From Conchocele bisecta (lineage: Eukaryota > Mollusca > Bivalvia > Lucinida > Thyasiridae): a stretch of 64,000 bases of DNA. Made by a program: the position numbers and the translations under genes. Within the stretch, counting starts at the first letter, position 1. Each line of letters begins with the position of its first letter. Shown one piece after another: positions 59,701-63,837 of the stretch. A model generated the notes under the pieces. The model saw only the letters and a program-made list of their open reading frames with translations. It had not been told where the DNA came from and searched no databases. Location of the stretch: NCBI GenBank assembly GCA_029237695.1, contig CM055266.1:118891581-118955580 (forward strand). The letters run 5' to 3'.

Positions 59701-62700
59701 TATAAAATGTTTCCTTTAAAAACAGAGCAAAATATGTTGTCAAACATATTGCTGTAGCATACGCCAGAATGCAGGATATGCGATGTAGATATCAAAAAAT
59801 TATTTCAATGGGTCATGCCACCGGACCGACCCCCCAACTGTACTCCATTATTGCCTCGGTGTTTTTCAAACTCTGGCTACGCCACTGCCTTTACAATTGT
59901 GCATTAAATGTCTGTTGTCTCCATGTTTTTGTTTTTTTCATTTTCCACTTTTCTTAATAAAAACATGTTTTATTAGCACATTGCAGACGTTTCTCATGTA
60001 TTGTCAAAATAATTTTAAATCATCTCCATTGTAGACAATTCTAATGTGCTGCCAAAACATGTCTTCATCAAGAAAAAATAGAAAATAAATAAACAGATGA
60101 CAAAATTTAATTCATAATTGCGGCAAGCAATGTGATTTTGTACTCAAAGAAAAGTTGTGATTTTTCATAAATAATATTTACAAAAACTAATATTTTCAGT
60201 AAATGATGTCGCAATTTGAAATTTCATCAATTTCATCATTTACGGAAAATATTGTAAATTTTGTACTTATTATTCATTAGATATCACACATCTTAGGTAC
60301 AAACTCACACGGCTTGTCACAACTATAAGGGTTACAAGTATCCTGTGACGTACCTGTCGTGTATAGACATGATGTAGAGGTTGACGAACCAGGTAAGCGA
60401 GTACTGGTACATGGGGTCAATGTTGGGCAGGTCCGCGATCGAGAAGAACAGGATGGACGAGTGTTTCGCGATGGGTCGGTAGCCCATACGGTTTGTCTCT
60501 ATCTTCTCCTCGGTTTCCTCAGCAATCTGTCGTCAGTAAGGGAACCGTTTACAGCGATATATAGAGTTATCAGTAGTTTGAGTTAACTCTTTGCATGCTG
60601 GGAAACTTGTGGGCTATAAATAGTTCAAAACTAGCAGACAAAAATTCATCATATTTTCTTTTATTTCTCCTTGTAAATATCATGAATATGTCTTGGAATT
60701 TCATTAGTATGAGTCATGAGGACTCAATTCTAATGAAATTCCAAGACATATTTACTGACAGAAATAAAACATATAGTCCTAATTTGTTTGGCGGATATTT
60801 TCGCCGCTAGCATGCAGAGTTAAGAGAGTTTGAGATAACGAGTGTAGATTGTATAGAGTAAATACATATTGTGTGGAAAATATAAAAGTTAAGCAATAAG
60901 TGTGTATATTTTTCCAAGAAGCCTAGTTGCCAATGCAAACAAAATAAACCTTTACGGATGGGGGAAATCAGTAGCCTATTTCACCAACATTGCAAAGTAT
61001 ACTTATCTGGCAAAGTATACTTTGAGAGAGAAATTTTCAATTTAAGGATAAATTTATTAATTTTTATTATACTGAATTTATTACATTATGCGTTCGTTAG
61101 TTCTATATGAAATAATCCATTTAAATGATTACTCCCTCAAAGTATACTTTGCTAGATAAATATGCTTTGCGATTTTGATGAAATCGGCTACTGAACTGAA
61201 TACCAGGACATGTATTTACAGAATATTTTTATTTCAGCCATAAAATTAAAATAAACTGATCAGGTGCCAGGTCCTCACCACACCAGAATCACATAGCCCC
61301 ACTCCCGAAAAGTAATACAATTAGTACTAATCTTACTACTTTTATAATGGGTCTAACCGGATTCAGCTCTCAAGTAGCAAGAAAGCAAAAAATGTACCCG
61401 CGGCCCAAACCAGGGATATTGGGATTCTGGTAAGGATGAACCCCACCATTAAACTTAGTTATCTATTTGCTTCATGACGGGTGTTTCATTGATGGAATGG
61501 CGAACAGTGCAGATCCTGATCAGACTGTGCGAATGCACAGGCTGATCTGGCAGGGACTGAAAATAGCACTGGTCCGAGGTCCTGGACCTGCAAATTTGAA
61601 TGTCGGACCTTTGTATTTTACAAGCAACAAGTCCGCCGGACCTGTGATAAAATTGAAATTGCTATCATCATTCAGTGGCGATGCTAAATCCATTCTTCTG
61701 ACTATCGTCTTATAAGATAATTTATGGATCTCGGACCTTTCAAATAATTCCTCGGACCGTTCACTTTGTTCCTTATTAGGTCCCGGACCTATTAGTGAAA
61801 GCTGCTATTTTCAGGCCCTGTCTGGATGTTCACGAGCCACAAATATAGACTAATGTATAGTGTGTAGAAAATATAGGAGTTAAACCACAAGTAGCTAACA
61901 ACAACAATGTACCTTCTGTTTTTTGGAGATTTCGTCGGAGAGGATCTTGGACTCGTCAAGGATCTGGATGGCGGACTCGTCCTCGAGGATATTTCCCTCG
62001 GAGGCGGAGAGCGTGAAGAGGATCTTGTCCTCAATCTCCTTCAGCTGTTTCCGGTTGGCCGCACTCTGGATGATCAGGGCCTGTCGCTCCTCCTCCAGCT
62101 CCGGCCTGTGGTATACACGCACCATTGTGATATGTGACTGTGAAGTATGGTACTTACTGTTACTTATACTTATGGTATTTGCGAACCGTGTAGACCCAGA
62201 TCAGACTGCGCATCCGCGCAGTCTGATCCGGGTCTGCACTGTTCGCCATTCAGTCACTGAAACCAATCAAGCATCCGACAAACGGCATAATGTCTATATG
62301 TAAGTTGAATGAATGTGATGGCAGGCCATGTGTTACACTGACAACAAATGCAATTAGCCCCATTTTTCCAATCACAGCCACATTTATAGTTGAACCCATT
62401 TCATGAGCAATACCGATATCAGTTTATAAATATCTTTTTCTATATATTCTTATCTGTTCAACTGAGTGATAACGTCACGGTCACATATTTTCGGTGAGAA
62501 ATAAAAGAAATGTTTTTTCCATGATAAGAAATTGACAGCCTATTATCGCCATGACGATACCCACCGTTCCTTGGCAACGACAATCCCGAGCAGCTGGTCC
62601 TCGAGACCTTCGGGTGTGATCATGAAGTTGAGCAGCGAGACCTTGGTGGCGATCTCGGGCAGGTAGTGCGGGTTCCGCAGCTTTGTCGTGATGTAGAAGC

Positions 62701-62757
62701 GGAAGTCCTTGCTGTACTCAATCACGTTGTCTCCCAGTCGGATCATCTCCACACCAC
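29471..62757 (-). CDS. axonemal inner-arm dynein heavy chain, C-terminal part (DNAH3/7/12 subgroup)
   Basis: The ciliary/flagellar dynein heavy chain is an ATP-driven microtubule motor of the axonemal inner arms. Read on the minus strand, exons of 193, 193, 173, 141 (one of three alternatives), 159, 145, 225, 180, 141, 372, 186, 104, 205, 230 and 262 nt join in phase into 968 residues. In order they give the end of AAA5 ([12 protein letters not shown]), the strut-type coiled coil ([20 protein letters not shown]), the AAA5-AAA6 connection, AAA6 ([35 protein letters not shown]) and the C-terminal domain ([45 protein letters not shown]). Several stretches recall vertebrate DNAH3, DNAH7 and DNAH12; I cannot separate these three without a tree, so no symbol is given. 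Tail, AAA1-4 and the microtubule-binding stalk lie beyond the right edge. Confidence 0.94.
29880..30655 (+). repeat. pearl-like element with (GGAC)n
   Basis: Units with GTGACCT-GAC-CTGGGCTT, AGAGGTCCATTGGAGCAATG and CCTTGACCCCTGGCATAAAT, then (GGAC)n at 30563-30608. Ends in the palindrome ACCCCCCACAACTTCGTTGC. In the dynein d14-d15 intron. Confidence 0.78.
30660..31160 (+). repeat. second pearl-like element, adjacent
   Basis: Two ~175-bp units (GGATCAGCGGGGGTTGGACG / ...GACAG) followed by (GGAC)-rich 31077-31110 and the end palindrome CCACAACTCGTTGCGGGG. Confidence 0.78.
31205..31880 (+). repeat. ~170-bp tandem array (AATAATCCATGACC)
   Basis: Repeated words AATAATCCATGACCCGGGGG, AAACTTTGCGCAT and CAAGTTTCAGGTCTGTAG in about four units, ending in GGACGG runs near 31880. 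Confidence 0.8.
31905..32065 (+). repeat. family R fragment
   Basis: TTTGTTTGTTGGGGTTTAAC, CAACAGCTAAGGTCATTTAA and CTAAATCCATATATTACCTG. Inserted within the end of a pearl-like element whose terminus (TCCACTATTGTGGTGGGGCA) follows at 32113. Confidence 0.72.
32179..32418 (+). mobile_element. family B fold-back element
   Basis: TTAACCCTTTCAACACTAAA / TTGGAAGGGTTAA ends and core GACGGCTCGTCACGAGCC. Confidence 0.85.
32481..32838 (+). mobile_element. family A MITE
   Basis: Complete: AATTCCAGCAAAATAATATT to GGCCATTCATTCCTATAAT. Confidence 0.88.
32895..33330 (+). repeat. two units of family Q
   Basis: AAGTCCTCAGTGACCTTGAC, GCAAAACAAAGCACCATCC and GGCCAAATATTATCA occur twice (32895-33075 and 33110-33330). 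A third copy is at 41635-41840. Same ACCTTGACC signature as pearl-like arrays. Confidence 0.7.
33350..33562. mobile_element. family O fold-back element
   Basis: ATTTATCCCGTCAACCCAGT, GCGGCACGGAAACGGGATGT, and inverse arm GCCAGATATTTTTTTTCCCC then CACGGCACTAACCTACTATT. Copies at 44290-44620 and 55005-55310. Confidence 0.72.
33697..33926 (-). CDS. dynein exon d14
   Basis: 230 nt; acceptor aatttcag, donor gtacgt. Encodes [40 protein letters not shown], a variable loop and [29 protein letters not shown] is highly conserved. Confidence 0.96.
34333..34557 (-). mobile_element. SINE with target duplication spanning the d13 donor
   Basis: Minus-strand SINE (head GGATGGGTTGTGGTCTAAGG, B-box-like GTTGTGAGTTCAAGC, tail CTTTAGTTGTTGCTGGTCGT and ACATTCACTG). 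The flanks TTCCTCCAGGTACAG (34543-34557) and TTTCTCCGGGTACAG (34333-34347) match at 13 of 15. The first contains the exon end and donor CAG|GTACAG. Confidence 0.87.
34549..34753 (-). CDS. dynein exon d13
   Basis: 205 nt; acceptor cttccag, donor gtacag. Encodes (R)[57 protein letters not shown] and [15 protein letters not shown] begins six bases into the following intron, and its target duplication covers the donor. Confidence 0.95.
34932..34998 (+). repeat. family R fragment
   Basis: TTTGTTTGTTTGTTGGGGTG then CGGCCTATCAACAGCTAAGG. Confidence 0.65.
35195..35286 (+). repeat. family N core
   Basis: CAGTGCAGATCCTGATCAGA with the inverse AGTCTGATCTGGATCTACTCT. Confidence 0.65.
35288..35530 (+). 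mobile_element. diverged family E MITE
   Basis: ACTCGTTTCACTAAACTTTG / CACAGTTTAGTGAAATTGGC ends. The interior resembles 19750-19990 rather than 8490-8731. Confidence 0.72.
35602..35705 (-). CDS. dynein exon d12
   Basis: 104 nt; acceptor attgacag, donor gtaaat. Encodes [20 protein letters not shown] and [14 protein letters not shown]. The [13 protein letters not shown] motif is typical of the C-terminal domain. Confidence 0.95.
35740..36260. other. dynein intron, short palindrome only
   Basis: Contains a hairpin (TGATTTCATAAGAAACTCGG / TTTCTTATGAAATCAGTAA, 35960-36010; a fragment of the same is near 5630). No exon. Confidence 0.55.
36262..36403. mobile_element. perfect palindromic MITE
   Basis: Arms of about 65 bp (TTTATTATACACTGCATTAA, TAGATATGCAAATGAGGCCG and inverses) meet at CCGTAACGG. 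Nearly perfect pairing. Confidence 0.85.
36809..36994 (-). CDS. dynein exon d11
   Basis: 186 nt, phase 0; acceptor tcttccag. The donor gtcggt is non-consensus at +3 and +4. Encodes [40 protein letters not shown], a Gly/Ser linker and [11 protein letters not shown]. The donor choice rests on the next exon joining as LPKDFDIE. Confidence 0.9.
37063..37309 (-). mobile_element. family B fold-back element
   Basis: TTAACCCTTTGAATCCGAAA / TTAGGGGTGAAAGGGTTAA ends; core GAGCCGGCTCGTAACGAGCC. Contains the same right portion as window position 1-116. Confidence 0.88.
37479..37850 (-). CDS. dynein exon d10 (C-terminal domain start)
   Basis: 372 nt, the longest exon here; acceptor aattccag, donor gtatgg. 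Encodes [40 protein letters not shown], the [10 protein letters not shown] helix, [18 protein letters not shown] and the segment to [19 protein letters not shown] and the [11 protein letters not shown] block are dynein signatures. Confidence 0.97.
37979..38189 (+). mobile_element. family D fold-back MITE
   Basis: TTAACCCTTAAAAAGGGAAC / AGCATTGTAAGGGTT, subterminal GTCGTCTGCTG / CAGCAGACGAC, palindrome TCATTTCCATTGGAAATGA. Confidence 0.82.
38393..38461. mobile_element. family K palindrome
   Basis: GAAGAAGGGGGCTAAGTCCT and inverse; flanks TTGAAGGGCTTAGCG / TGACCCCTTCAA. Confidence 0.78.
38462..38940. other. dynein intron, nothing recognised
   Basis: AT-rich d9-d10 intron sequence without a recognisable exon or repeat. 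Confidence 0.45.
38950..39035. mobile_element. perfect hairpin
   Basis: Arms CTAGTAACATAAGGTCGTAA / TTACGACCTTATGTTACTAG meet at CTATGCTTTAGCATAG. Confidence 0.85.
39078..39292 (+). mobile_element. family J fold-back element
   Basis: TTTTGGAAAACCCCTTACAC and inverse GGGGTTTTCCAAAACAAATT, plus ACTAACCCTAAATATTTGG. Confidence 0.72.
39504..39644 (-). CDS. dynein exon d9
   Basis: 141 nt, phase 0; acceptor tgcccag, donor gtaagc. Encodes [40 protein letters not shown] and GCPGKES. P--VLQNG-KMTNEPP-GL is invariant in axonemal dyneins. Confidence 0.96.
39691..39923. mobile_element. family N element, complete example
   Basis: TIRs ATATGTGGCTGTGACTGGAG / CCCCAGTCACAGCCACATAT; inner AGTGCAGATCCTGATCAGAC palindrome. 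Begins 46 bp from the d9 acceptor. Confidence 0.82.
39940..40192 (+). mobile_element. family B fold-back element
   Basis: TTAACCCTTTCACCCCTAAA / GTGTTGAAAGAGTTAA ends; diverged core. Confidence 0.78.
40193..40310 (-). mobile_element. partial SINE
   Basis: Inverse SINE pieces AAGTCTCATCCGACAGACCA and AACTTACAACCTTCAGCGTTG; head truncated by a family E fragment (40312-40440). Confidence 0.65.
40312..40440 (+). mobile_element. family E MITE, right half
   Basis: TAAATGTAAATCCAATAATT to GAAGTTTAGTGAAACAGG, lacking the left arm. Confidence 0.75.
40609..40690 (-). pseudogene. partial copy of dynein exon d8, 3' end and donor
   Basis: Minus-strand frame [15 protein letters not shown] then gtgcgc, against [15 protein letters not shown] and gtgagc in the true exon. 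Similarity continues into the intron (TTCACCTTCTAA / TTCATCTTCTAA). The 5' two-thirds of the exon and its acceptor are absent. Confidence 0.85.
40708..40951 (+). mobile_element. family B fold-back element
   Basis: TTAACCCTTTCACCCCTAAG left end, core GAGACGGCTTGTTACGAGCC, right end TGATGTTGAAAGG. Lies between exon d8 and its partial copy. Confidence 0.85.
41043..41222 (-). CDS. dynein exon d8 (AAA6)
   Basis: 180 nt, phase 0; acceptor cgttgcag, donor gtgagc. Encodes [40 protein letters not shown] and [17 protein letters not shown]. The final 3' portion plus donor is duplicated at about 40609-40690. Confidence 0.96.
41262..41580 (+). repeat. dispersed repeat family U
   Basis: ATCAAGCAAGGCTAGGAAAT, TGACACTAGCATGGTATTCC and TCTAGTCAATGCGATATA recur at 11880-12290 and 62822-63310. 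Confidence 0.55.
41635..41840 (+). repeat. family Q repeat
   Basis: Matches 32895-33330 (CCCTCGCTGGCAGC, AGTCCTCAGTGACATTGACC, CAAAACAAAGCACCATCCC). Confidence 0.72.
41956..42151. mobile_element. family G fold-back MITE with 7-bp target duplication
   Basis: Ends AGAGCTCCAGTTAAGGTGCG / CGCACCTTAACTGGAGCTCT; centre AATCGTCTCATTGAGACGATT. TGTATCC flanks both sides. Confidence 0.9.
42221..42410. mobile_element. family G fold-back MITE, second copy
   Basis: Same ends and centre as 41956-42151; flanks GTAAATC and GTAAATG suggest a 6-7 bp target duplication. Third copy at 51269-51457. Confidence 0.9.
42411..43890. other. dynein intron, mostly unassigned
   Basis: Contains a diverged family B element (42670-42850, AAGAGACGGCTCGTGAATAG). 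Otherwise AT-rich with no exon recognised. Confidence 0.5.
43901..43976. mobile_element. family A palindrome core only
   Basis: TTGGAAAAGTCGCGGGAATA and its inverse around CGAAGGCCGGAAGGCCTCG; outer arms missing. Ends about 40 bp from exon d7. Confidence 0.82.
44019..44243 (-). CDS. dynein exon d7 (AAA6)
   Basis: 225 nt, phase 0 at both ends; acceptor cattgcag, donor gtatga. Encodes [60 protein letters not shown] and [15 protein letters not shown] and GQGQ are classic AAA6 motifs. Confidence 0.96.
44290..44620. mobile_element. family O fold-back element
   Basis: CGTGAATGGGAAAAAATATC, GAGCCGAGCACATCCCGTTT, CCAGATATTTTCCCCAATTC and a far end CACTGTGTTGACGGGATAAA. Confidence 0.72.
44634..44690. 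mobile_element. family K palindrome
   Basis: AAGGGGGCTAACTCCATGGG and inverse, then ACTGACCCATC. Confidence 0.75.
44966..45110 (-). CDS. dynein exon d6
   Basis: 145 nt; acceptor ttgttacag, donor gtatgc. Encodes (R)[38 protein letters not shown] and [10 protein letters not shown]. The W...L..FQK..VLR..RPDK core leads into AAA6. Its 5' half is copied, decayed, at 45337-45415 and 46147-46217. Confidence 0.94.
45125..45340 (+). mobile_element. family N element
   Basis: CACTGGAGGAATGGGGCTTA, CAGCCTGTGCATCCGCACAG palindrome and the inverse end AAATCCCACAAGCCC. It lies between exon d6 and its first partial copy. Confidence 0.75.
45337..45415 (-). pseudogene. first partial copy of dynein exon d6
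   Basis: Matches the acceptor and about 60 bp of the 5' part of exon d6 (true TGTTCATCAGAATGTGCGCC, copy TGTTCATCACAATGTGCTCC on the plus strand). The 3' half and donor are missing. Acceptor AG is retained. Confidence 0.85.
45543..45816 (+). mobile_element. family A MITE, right arm lost
   Basis: AATTCCAGCACAAACATATT to GAATACTGGACGAGGC; stops at the palindrome centre. Confidence 0.82.
45840..46032 (+). mobile_element. family E MITE, right part
   Basis: Interior as 35288-35530 and end CAAAGTTTAGTGAAACGGGC. Confidence 0.65.
46147..46217 (-). pseudogene. second partial copy of dynein exon d6
   Basis: CTCATTGTGGGGTTCCTTCA, CCACTTATCAATGTTCATCA and CCCTGTAACAA align with the d6 5' half and acceptor; more decayed, with a 5-7 bp deletion near the acceptor. 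Confidence 0.8.
46318..46497. mobile_element. nested palindrome (GGCCCGGTTGCTC)
   Basis: GGCCCGGTTGCTCAAAACAT / TTTTGAACAACCGGGCC ends; CTTAACTGAATGGTTAAAATCTC and inverse inside; TAACAGTCCGTTAAGCTAAC directly repeated. Confidence 0.82.
46571..46729 (-). CDS. dynein exon d5
   Basis: 159 nt; acceptor tttttgcag, donor gtaaat. Completes Leu from any d4 variant and encodes [40 protein letters not shown] and [12 protein letters not shown]. Corresponds to the FLLTGG...W...SW-EI region between AAA5 and AAA6. Confidence 0.93.
46925..47120 (-). mobile_element. family J element
   Basis: TAACCCTAAATATTCGGACA, TTATTTGGGGAAACACATGG, GGGAAACCCCTATTTAAGC. Confidence 0.68.
47150..47370 (+). repeat. family V repeat
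   Basis: Three diverged units with GACAGTTTGATTGGTGGATA, GACTGGCCGAGACTGAGCAC and GAGACAGTTTAATTGGTCGA; compare 18420-18690. Confidence 0.6.
47382..47500 (-). mobile_element. family F MITE, truncated
   Basis: GCAGCCTATTTCATCAAAAT to AACGACTGCATATATTTGAT; one half only. Confidence 0.75.
47537..47783 (+). mobile_element. family D fold-back MITE
   Basis: TTAACCCTTACACCACTATC / GTAGCAGTCTAAGGGTTAA; GTCGTCTGCTGT / ACAGCAGACGAC; palindrome CATTTCCATTGGAAATG. Confidence 0.88.
47784..48335. other. dynein intron, nothing recognised
   Basis: AT-rich d4c-d5 intron sequence with no exon-like segment found on either strand. Confidence 0.45.
48340..49510 (+). repeat. pearl-like tandem array ending in GGACGGACGG
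   Basis: Units of about 130-170 bp with GTCATTTGACCTTGACCTTG, GGAGATATAAGGTATGTAAA and GAATGAATATATGGATGATG repeat at least five times. The array closes with GGACGGACGGACGCACGG (49430) and ATGTCTCGCTTTCCGCAAGC. Confidence 0.82.
49540..49850 (+). mobile_element. family F fold-back MITE
   Basis: Complete copy: GTAGCCTATTTCATCAACAT to ATGTTGATGAAATAGGCTAC. Confidence 0.92.
49959..50260 (+). mobile_element. family F fold-back MITE, second copy
   Basis: Complete copy 109 bp after the previous one; TGTAGCCTATTTCACCAAAA to TTGGTGAAATAGGCTACAG. Confidence 0.92.
50261..51268. other. dynein intron, nothing recognised
   Basis: About 1 kb of AT-rich sequence with a short (AT)n at 51039-51055. No further copy of the d4 exon was found here by eye. 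Confidence 0.5.
51269..51457. mobile_element. family G fold-back MITE, third copy
   Basis: AGAGCTCCAGTTAAGGTGCG to CGCACCTTAACTGGAGCTCT with the GTCTCATTGAGAC centre. Confidence 0.9.
51881..52671 (-). mobile_element. 791-bp TIR element with HIRAN-like coding remnant
   Basis: Ends TACCGTATTCATTCTAATAA and inverse TTATTAGAATGAATACGGTA, each followed by repeated TAATAAACGCCC-type words. Internally the minus strand carries a broken reading frame (see next entry). Target duplication is not clear (possibly TA). Superfamily not assigned. Confidence 0.82.
52036..52372 (-). pseudogene. HIRAN-like domain remnant
   Basis: One minus-strand frame reads [20 protein letters not shown] then [16 protein letters not shown], and a second, shifted by one base near 52245, continues [20 protein letters not shown] and [22 protein letters not shown]---...VGHIP followed by GGLEIPC resembles HIRAN-type proteins common in invertebrate genomes. 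The frame is interrupted and no start or neighbouring domain is evident. Assignment is by motif recall. Confidence 0.6.
52672..53510. other. dynein intron, nothing recognised
   Basis: AT-rich; a diverged ACAGTGGAAC-type fragment at about 52765-52840 (AACCAGACACACTAGGAAGT). No fourth d4 exon copy seen. Confidence 0.5.
53511..53651 (-). CDS. dynein exon d4c (alternative, third of three)
   Basis: 141 nt between tgtttcag and gtaagt. Encodes (S)[38 protein letters not shown] and YILCANIL. This version looks closest to the usual dynein sequence ([12 protein letters not shown]). Only 69 bp separate it from d4b, which would hinder splicing of the two together. Confidence 0.93.
53721..53861 (-). CDS. 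dynein exon d4b (alternative, second of three)
   Basis: 141 nt between tcttccag and gtaagt. Encodes (S)[38 protein letters not shown] and FILCANIL. Differs from d4c at 33 of 141 bases, but only three codons change the residue. Both copies have therefore been kept under selection. Confidence 0.93.
53978..54187 (+). mobile_element. family C fold-back MITE, inverted order
   Basis: TTAACCCTTCTTGTTGACGG / TCAGCATAGTAAGGGTTAA with centre ATCGTCTCCACTGGAGACGAT. Lies between d4a and d4b. Confidence 0.88.
54591..54812 (+). mobile_element. family B fold-back element
   Basis: TTAACCCCTTCACCCCTAAG, core GAGACGGCTCGTAACGAGCC, right end truncated after ACTGTACAGGCCT. Confidence 0.82.
55005..55310. mobile_element. 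family O fold-back element
   Basis: TGTCCCATCAACACAGTGTG left, TGAATGGGAAAAATATCTGG and CCAGATATTTTTTCCCATTC arms, CTACTATTCTTTATTTATC right. Confidence 0.75.
55311..55960. other. dynein intron, nothing recognised
   Basis: AT-rich sequence between d4a and d4b. No additional alternative exon was found. Confidence 0.45.
55961..56202 (+). mobile_element. GCATGCTGGGAAA fold-back MITE
   Basis: TTCTTTGCATGCTGGGAAAT / CTGCTAGCATGCAAAGAGTTAA ends; palindrome TTAGAATTGCGTCCAAAGGACG; contains AGCAGACGAC. Second copy 60583-60822. Confidence 0.82.
56205..56568. other. dynein intron, nothing recognised
   Basis: AT-rich, short (TA)n near 56497. Downstream flank of exon d4a. Confidence 0.45.
56569..56709 (-). 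CDS. dynein exon d4a (alternative, first of three)
   Basis: 141 nt between gtttcag and gtgagt; starts after base 2 and ends after base 2 of a codon, identical in length and phase to d4b and d4c. Encodes (S)[18 protein letters not shown], then [19 protein letters not shown] and FLLCSNLQL. It is the most divergent of the three copies: Tyr-Gln-Leu-Tyr-Asp for Tyr-Asn-Leu-Tyr-Cys, and Ala-Lys-His for Glu-Lys-Asp. Confidence 0.9.
56768..56843. mobile_element. family K palindrome
   Basis: AATTGAAGGGGTCAGTGGAA and inverse CAGTGCCCCCTTCAATT. Confidence 0.78.
56844..57296. other. dynein intron with an unexplained 121-codon frame
   Basis: A plus-strand open frame (56825-57190, ends DTGRNNMF) begins inside the family K palindrome, resembles no family I know and lies antisense to the dynein. 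Probably chance. Confidence 0.4.
57297..57546 (+). mobile_element. family D fold-back MITE
   Basis: TTAACCCTTACACCGCTATC / GTGGCGGTCTAAGGGTTAA ends, GTCGTCTGCTG / CAGCAGACGAC inside. Confidence 0.88.
57566..57808 (+). mobile_element. family E fold-back MITE
   Basis: GGGACCGTTTCACTAAACTA / GTAGGAAGTTTAGTGAAACAG with the AGCCTATGCTCAATAAATG arm. Left arm partly rearranged. Confidence 0.85.
57838..58080. mobile_element. family N element
   Basis: ACATGTGGGCATCACTGGAG / TTTCCCAGTCACAGCCACAT ends; central GATCAGCCCATGCAG...CTTTGATCAG. Confidence 0.75.
58427..58550 (+). mobile_element. family B element, right half
   Basis: GAAAATTACTTGCAAAAAAG, core GAGACGGCTCGTTATGAGCC, end GTGTTGAAAGGGTTAA. Confidence 0.8.
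58675..58982 (-). mobile_element. family F fold-back MITE
   Basis: GTAGCCGATTTCATCAAAAT to TTGGTGAAATAGGCTACAG; complete, opposite orientation to 49540-49850. Confidence 0.9.
58981..59341 (+). mobile_element. family W TIR element
   Basis: CAGAGCTCCAGATAAGCTGC / CCTTATCTGGAGCCCTG; directly abuts the preceding family F element. Same interior as 17715-18114 with a damaged palindrome. Confidence 0.82.
59342..60353. other. dynein intron, mostly unassigned
   Basis: A degraded family D-like element (59905-60110, CTGTTGTCTCC...AAACAGATGACAAA). Otherwise no recognisable feature. Confidence 0.45.
60354..60526 (-). CDS. dynein exon d3
   Basis: 173 nt; acceptor gacgacag, donor gtacgt. Encodes [40 protein letters not shown] and [16 protein letters not shown]. 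Ends with AG, which is completed by the C that begins each of the three alternative exons. Confidence 0.95.
60583..60822 (+). mobile_element. GCATGCTGGGAAA fold-back MITE
   Basis: TTAACTCTTTGCATGCTGGG / CCGCTAGCATGCAGAGTTAA. Closely matches 55961-56202 and begins about 56 bp from the d3 acceptor. Confidence 0.83.
60970..61193 (+). mobile_element. family F MITE with internal deletion
   Basis: GTAGCCTATTTCACCAACAT to TTTTGATGAAATCGGCTAC; the central palindrome is deleted. Confidence 0.85.
61470..61560 (+). repeat. family N core
   Basis: GAACAGTGCAGATCCTGATC and CACAGGCTGATCTGGC. Confidence 0.65.
61561..61912. other. dynein intron with GGTCC(T/G)GGACCT words
   Basis: Contains spaced GGTCCTGGACCTG, GTCGGACCTTTG, GGACCTGTG, CTCGGACC and GGTCCCGGACC motifs. 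Origin unclear; no exon. Confidence 0.45.
61913..62105 (-). CDS. dynein exon d2 (strut coiled coil)
   Basis: 193 nt; acceptor ccacag, donor gtacat. Encodes [20 protein letters not shown] and then [24 protein letters not shown] and SDEISKKQK. This forms the AAA5-borne strut/buttress that supports the stalk. Confidence 0.95.
62130..62390. mobile_element. family N element
   Basis: GATATGTGACTGTGAAGTAT / CCAATCACAGCCACATTTAT ends; inner CCCAGATCAGACTGCGCATC and inverse. Confidence 0.75.
62565..62757 (-). CDS. dynein exon d1 (AAA5)
   Basis: 193 nt; minus-strand acceptor ttgttcag, donor gtgggt. Encodes [34 protein letters not shown] and [24 protein letters not shown]. This is a hallmark segment of AAA5 in axonemal dyneins. 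First dynein exon in the window. Confidence 0.95.
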
Positions 62758-62821
62758 CTGAACAACATGGAACATATTTAAAGTGTGCCAGGTTAGAATC
62801 TGTTGATATCAAGTGTGTCAT

Positions 62822-63310
62822 GTAATGCTAGGAAATAGGCAGGAATTCAGAGGCTCGTCAAGAAATTCCTACCATTTCTTAGCCCTTGACATTTAAAAGA
62901 CAAAACATTTCTATGTCGATAAAATACATAAATTTTTAGAGAATGCAACGCTAGTGAATTTTGACATCAAGTTTATCAGGCAAGGCTAGGAAACATGTAG
63001 GAATTTTGAGGCTCACTACAGAATTTCTACTGTTTCCGCGCCAATCCTGATCAGCTGGATATAAAAAGACACATAACTGGTCCTGGTATTATATTTGAAG
63101 AAACAGTCACTTGTTTATATTGCGTTTTACATTGATGTCATTTGGTCACATCATGTGAAGTTTTTTGACTAATGAAACATTTTTTAACATGTACGAAAGT
63201 AGTTGTTACCTAGATATGTGTATCTTGTCAATGCAGATATGACAATTTGTTATCAGTCAGTATGTTTTCGGCCAATACAAGTTTTGTCACCTAATAATTC
63301 ATCATTCAAA
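62822..63310 (-). repeat. dispersed repeat family U
   Basis: GGAAATAGGCAGGAATTCAG, CAAGTTTATCAGGCAAGGCTAGG and TATCTTGTCAATGCAGATAT; compare 11880 and 41262. Confidence 0.55.
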
Positions 63311-63834
63311 GTGGATCTAACAGTAGCTCATGTTTGGTGTAATTCATTAAAATTGGATTTCTATCTATAGCTACATGTTTATACAAAATTGTTATGTAAG
63401 GTGTCGGGAAAAATTAAATGAACTAAAAAATTGACGACAGAGAAGACTGGATTATTCACGAAAATGAAGTGCTTAAATTCCTTATGAACGATTTGAATAC
63501 TGGTACCTGGATAGAGAAATAAAATTAGCATAATGTTTGACAGAACAAGGTTTGTTGATTTCACAACGTCATGGACATATATAGTTGCAGCAATGATTCC
63601 AGAAGTTTTATAATATTGAAGACTGAATATGACACACATATCATGATGAAACTAAACAAACACTATACACAGTAACCAATTTGTTTTGTTAACTTATAAC
63701 AATAAACAGCATAAACAAATAACTATTAGGTTATCAACCAACAAAAGGGATGTTTAGACATTTTACATCAATTGTAAACCCAGGTTGCACTGATGTGCAG
63801 GCTGATCTGTCACTATGCTGGCCGCAAATGTTGT
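63311..63834. other. dynein intron, nothing recognised
   Basis: AT-rich; a family N fragment (CAGGTTGCACTGATGTGCAG) near 63780. The next upstream dynein exon was not found before the window ends. Confidence 0.5.
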
Positions 63835-63837
63835 AAG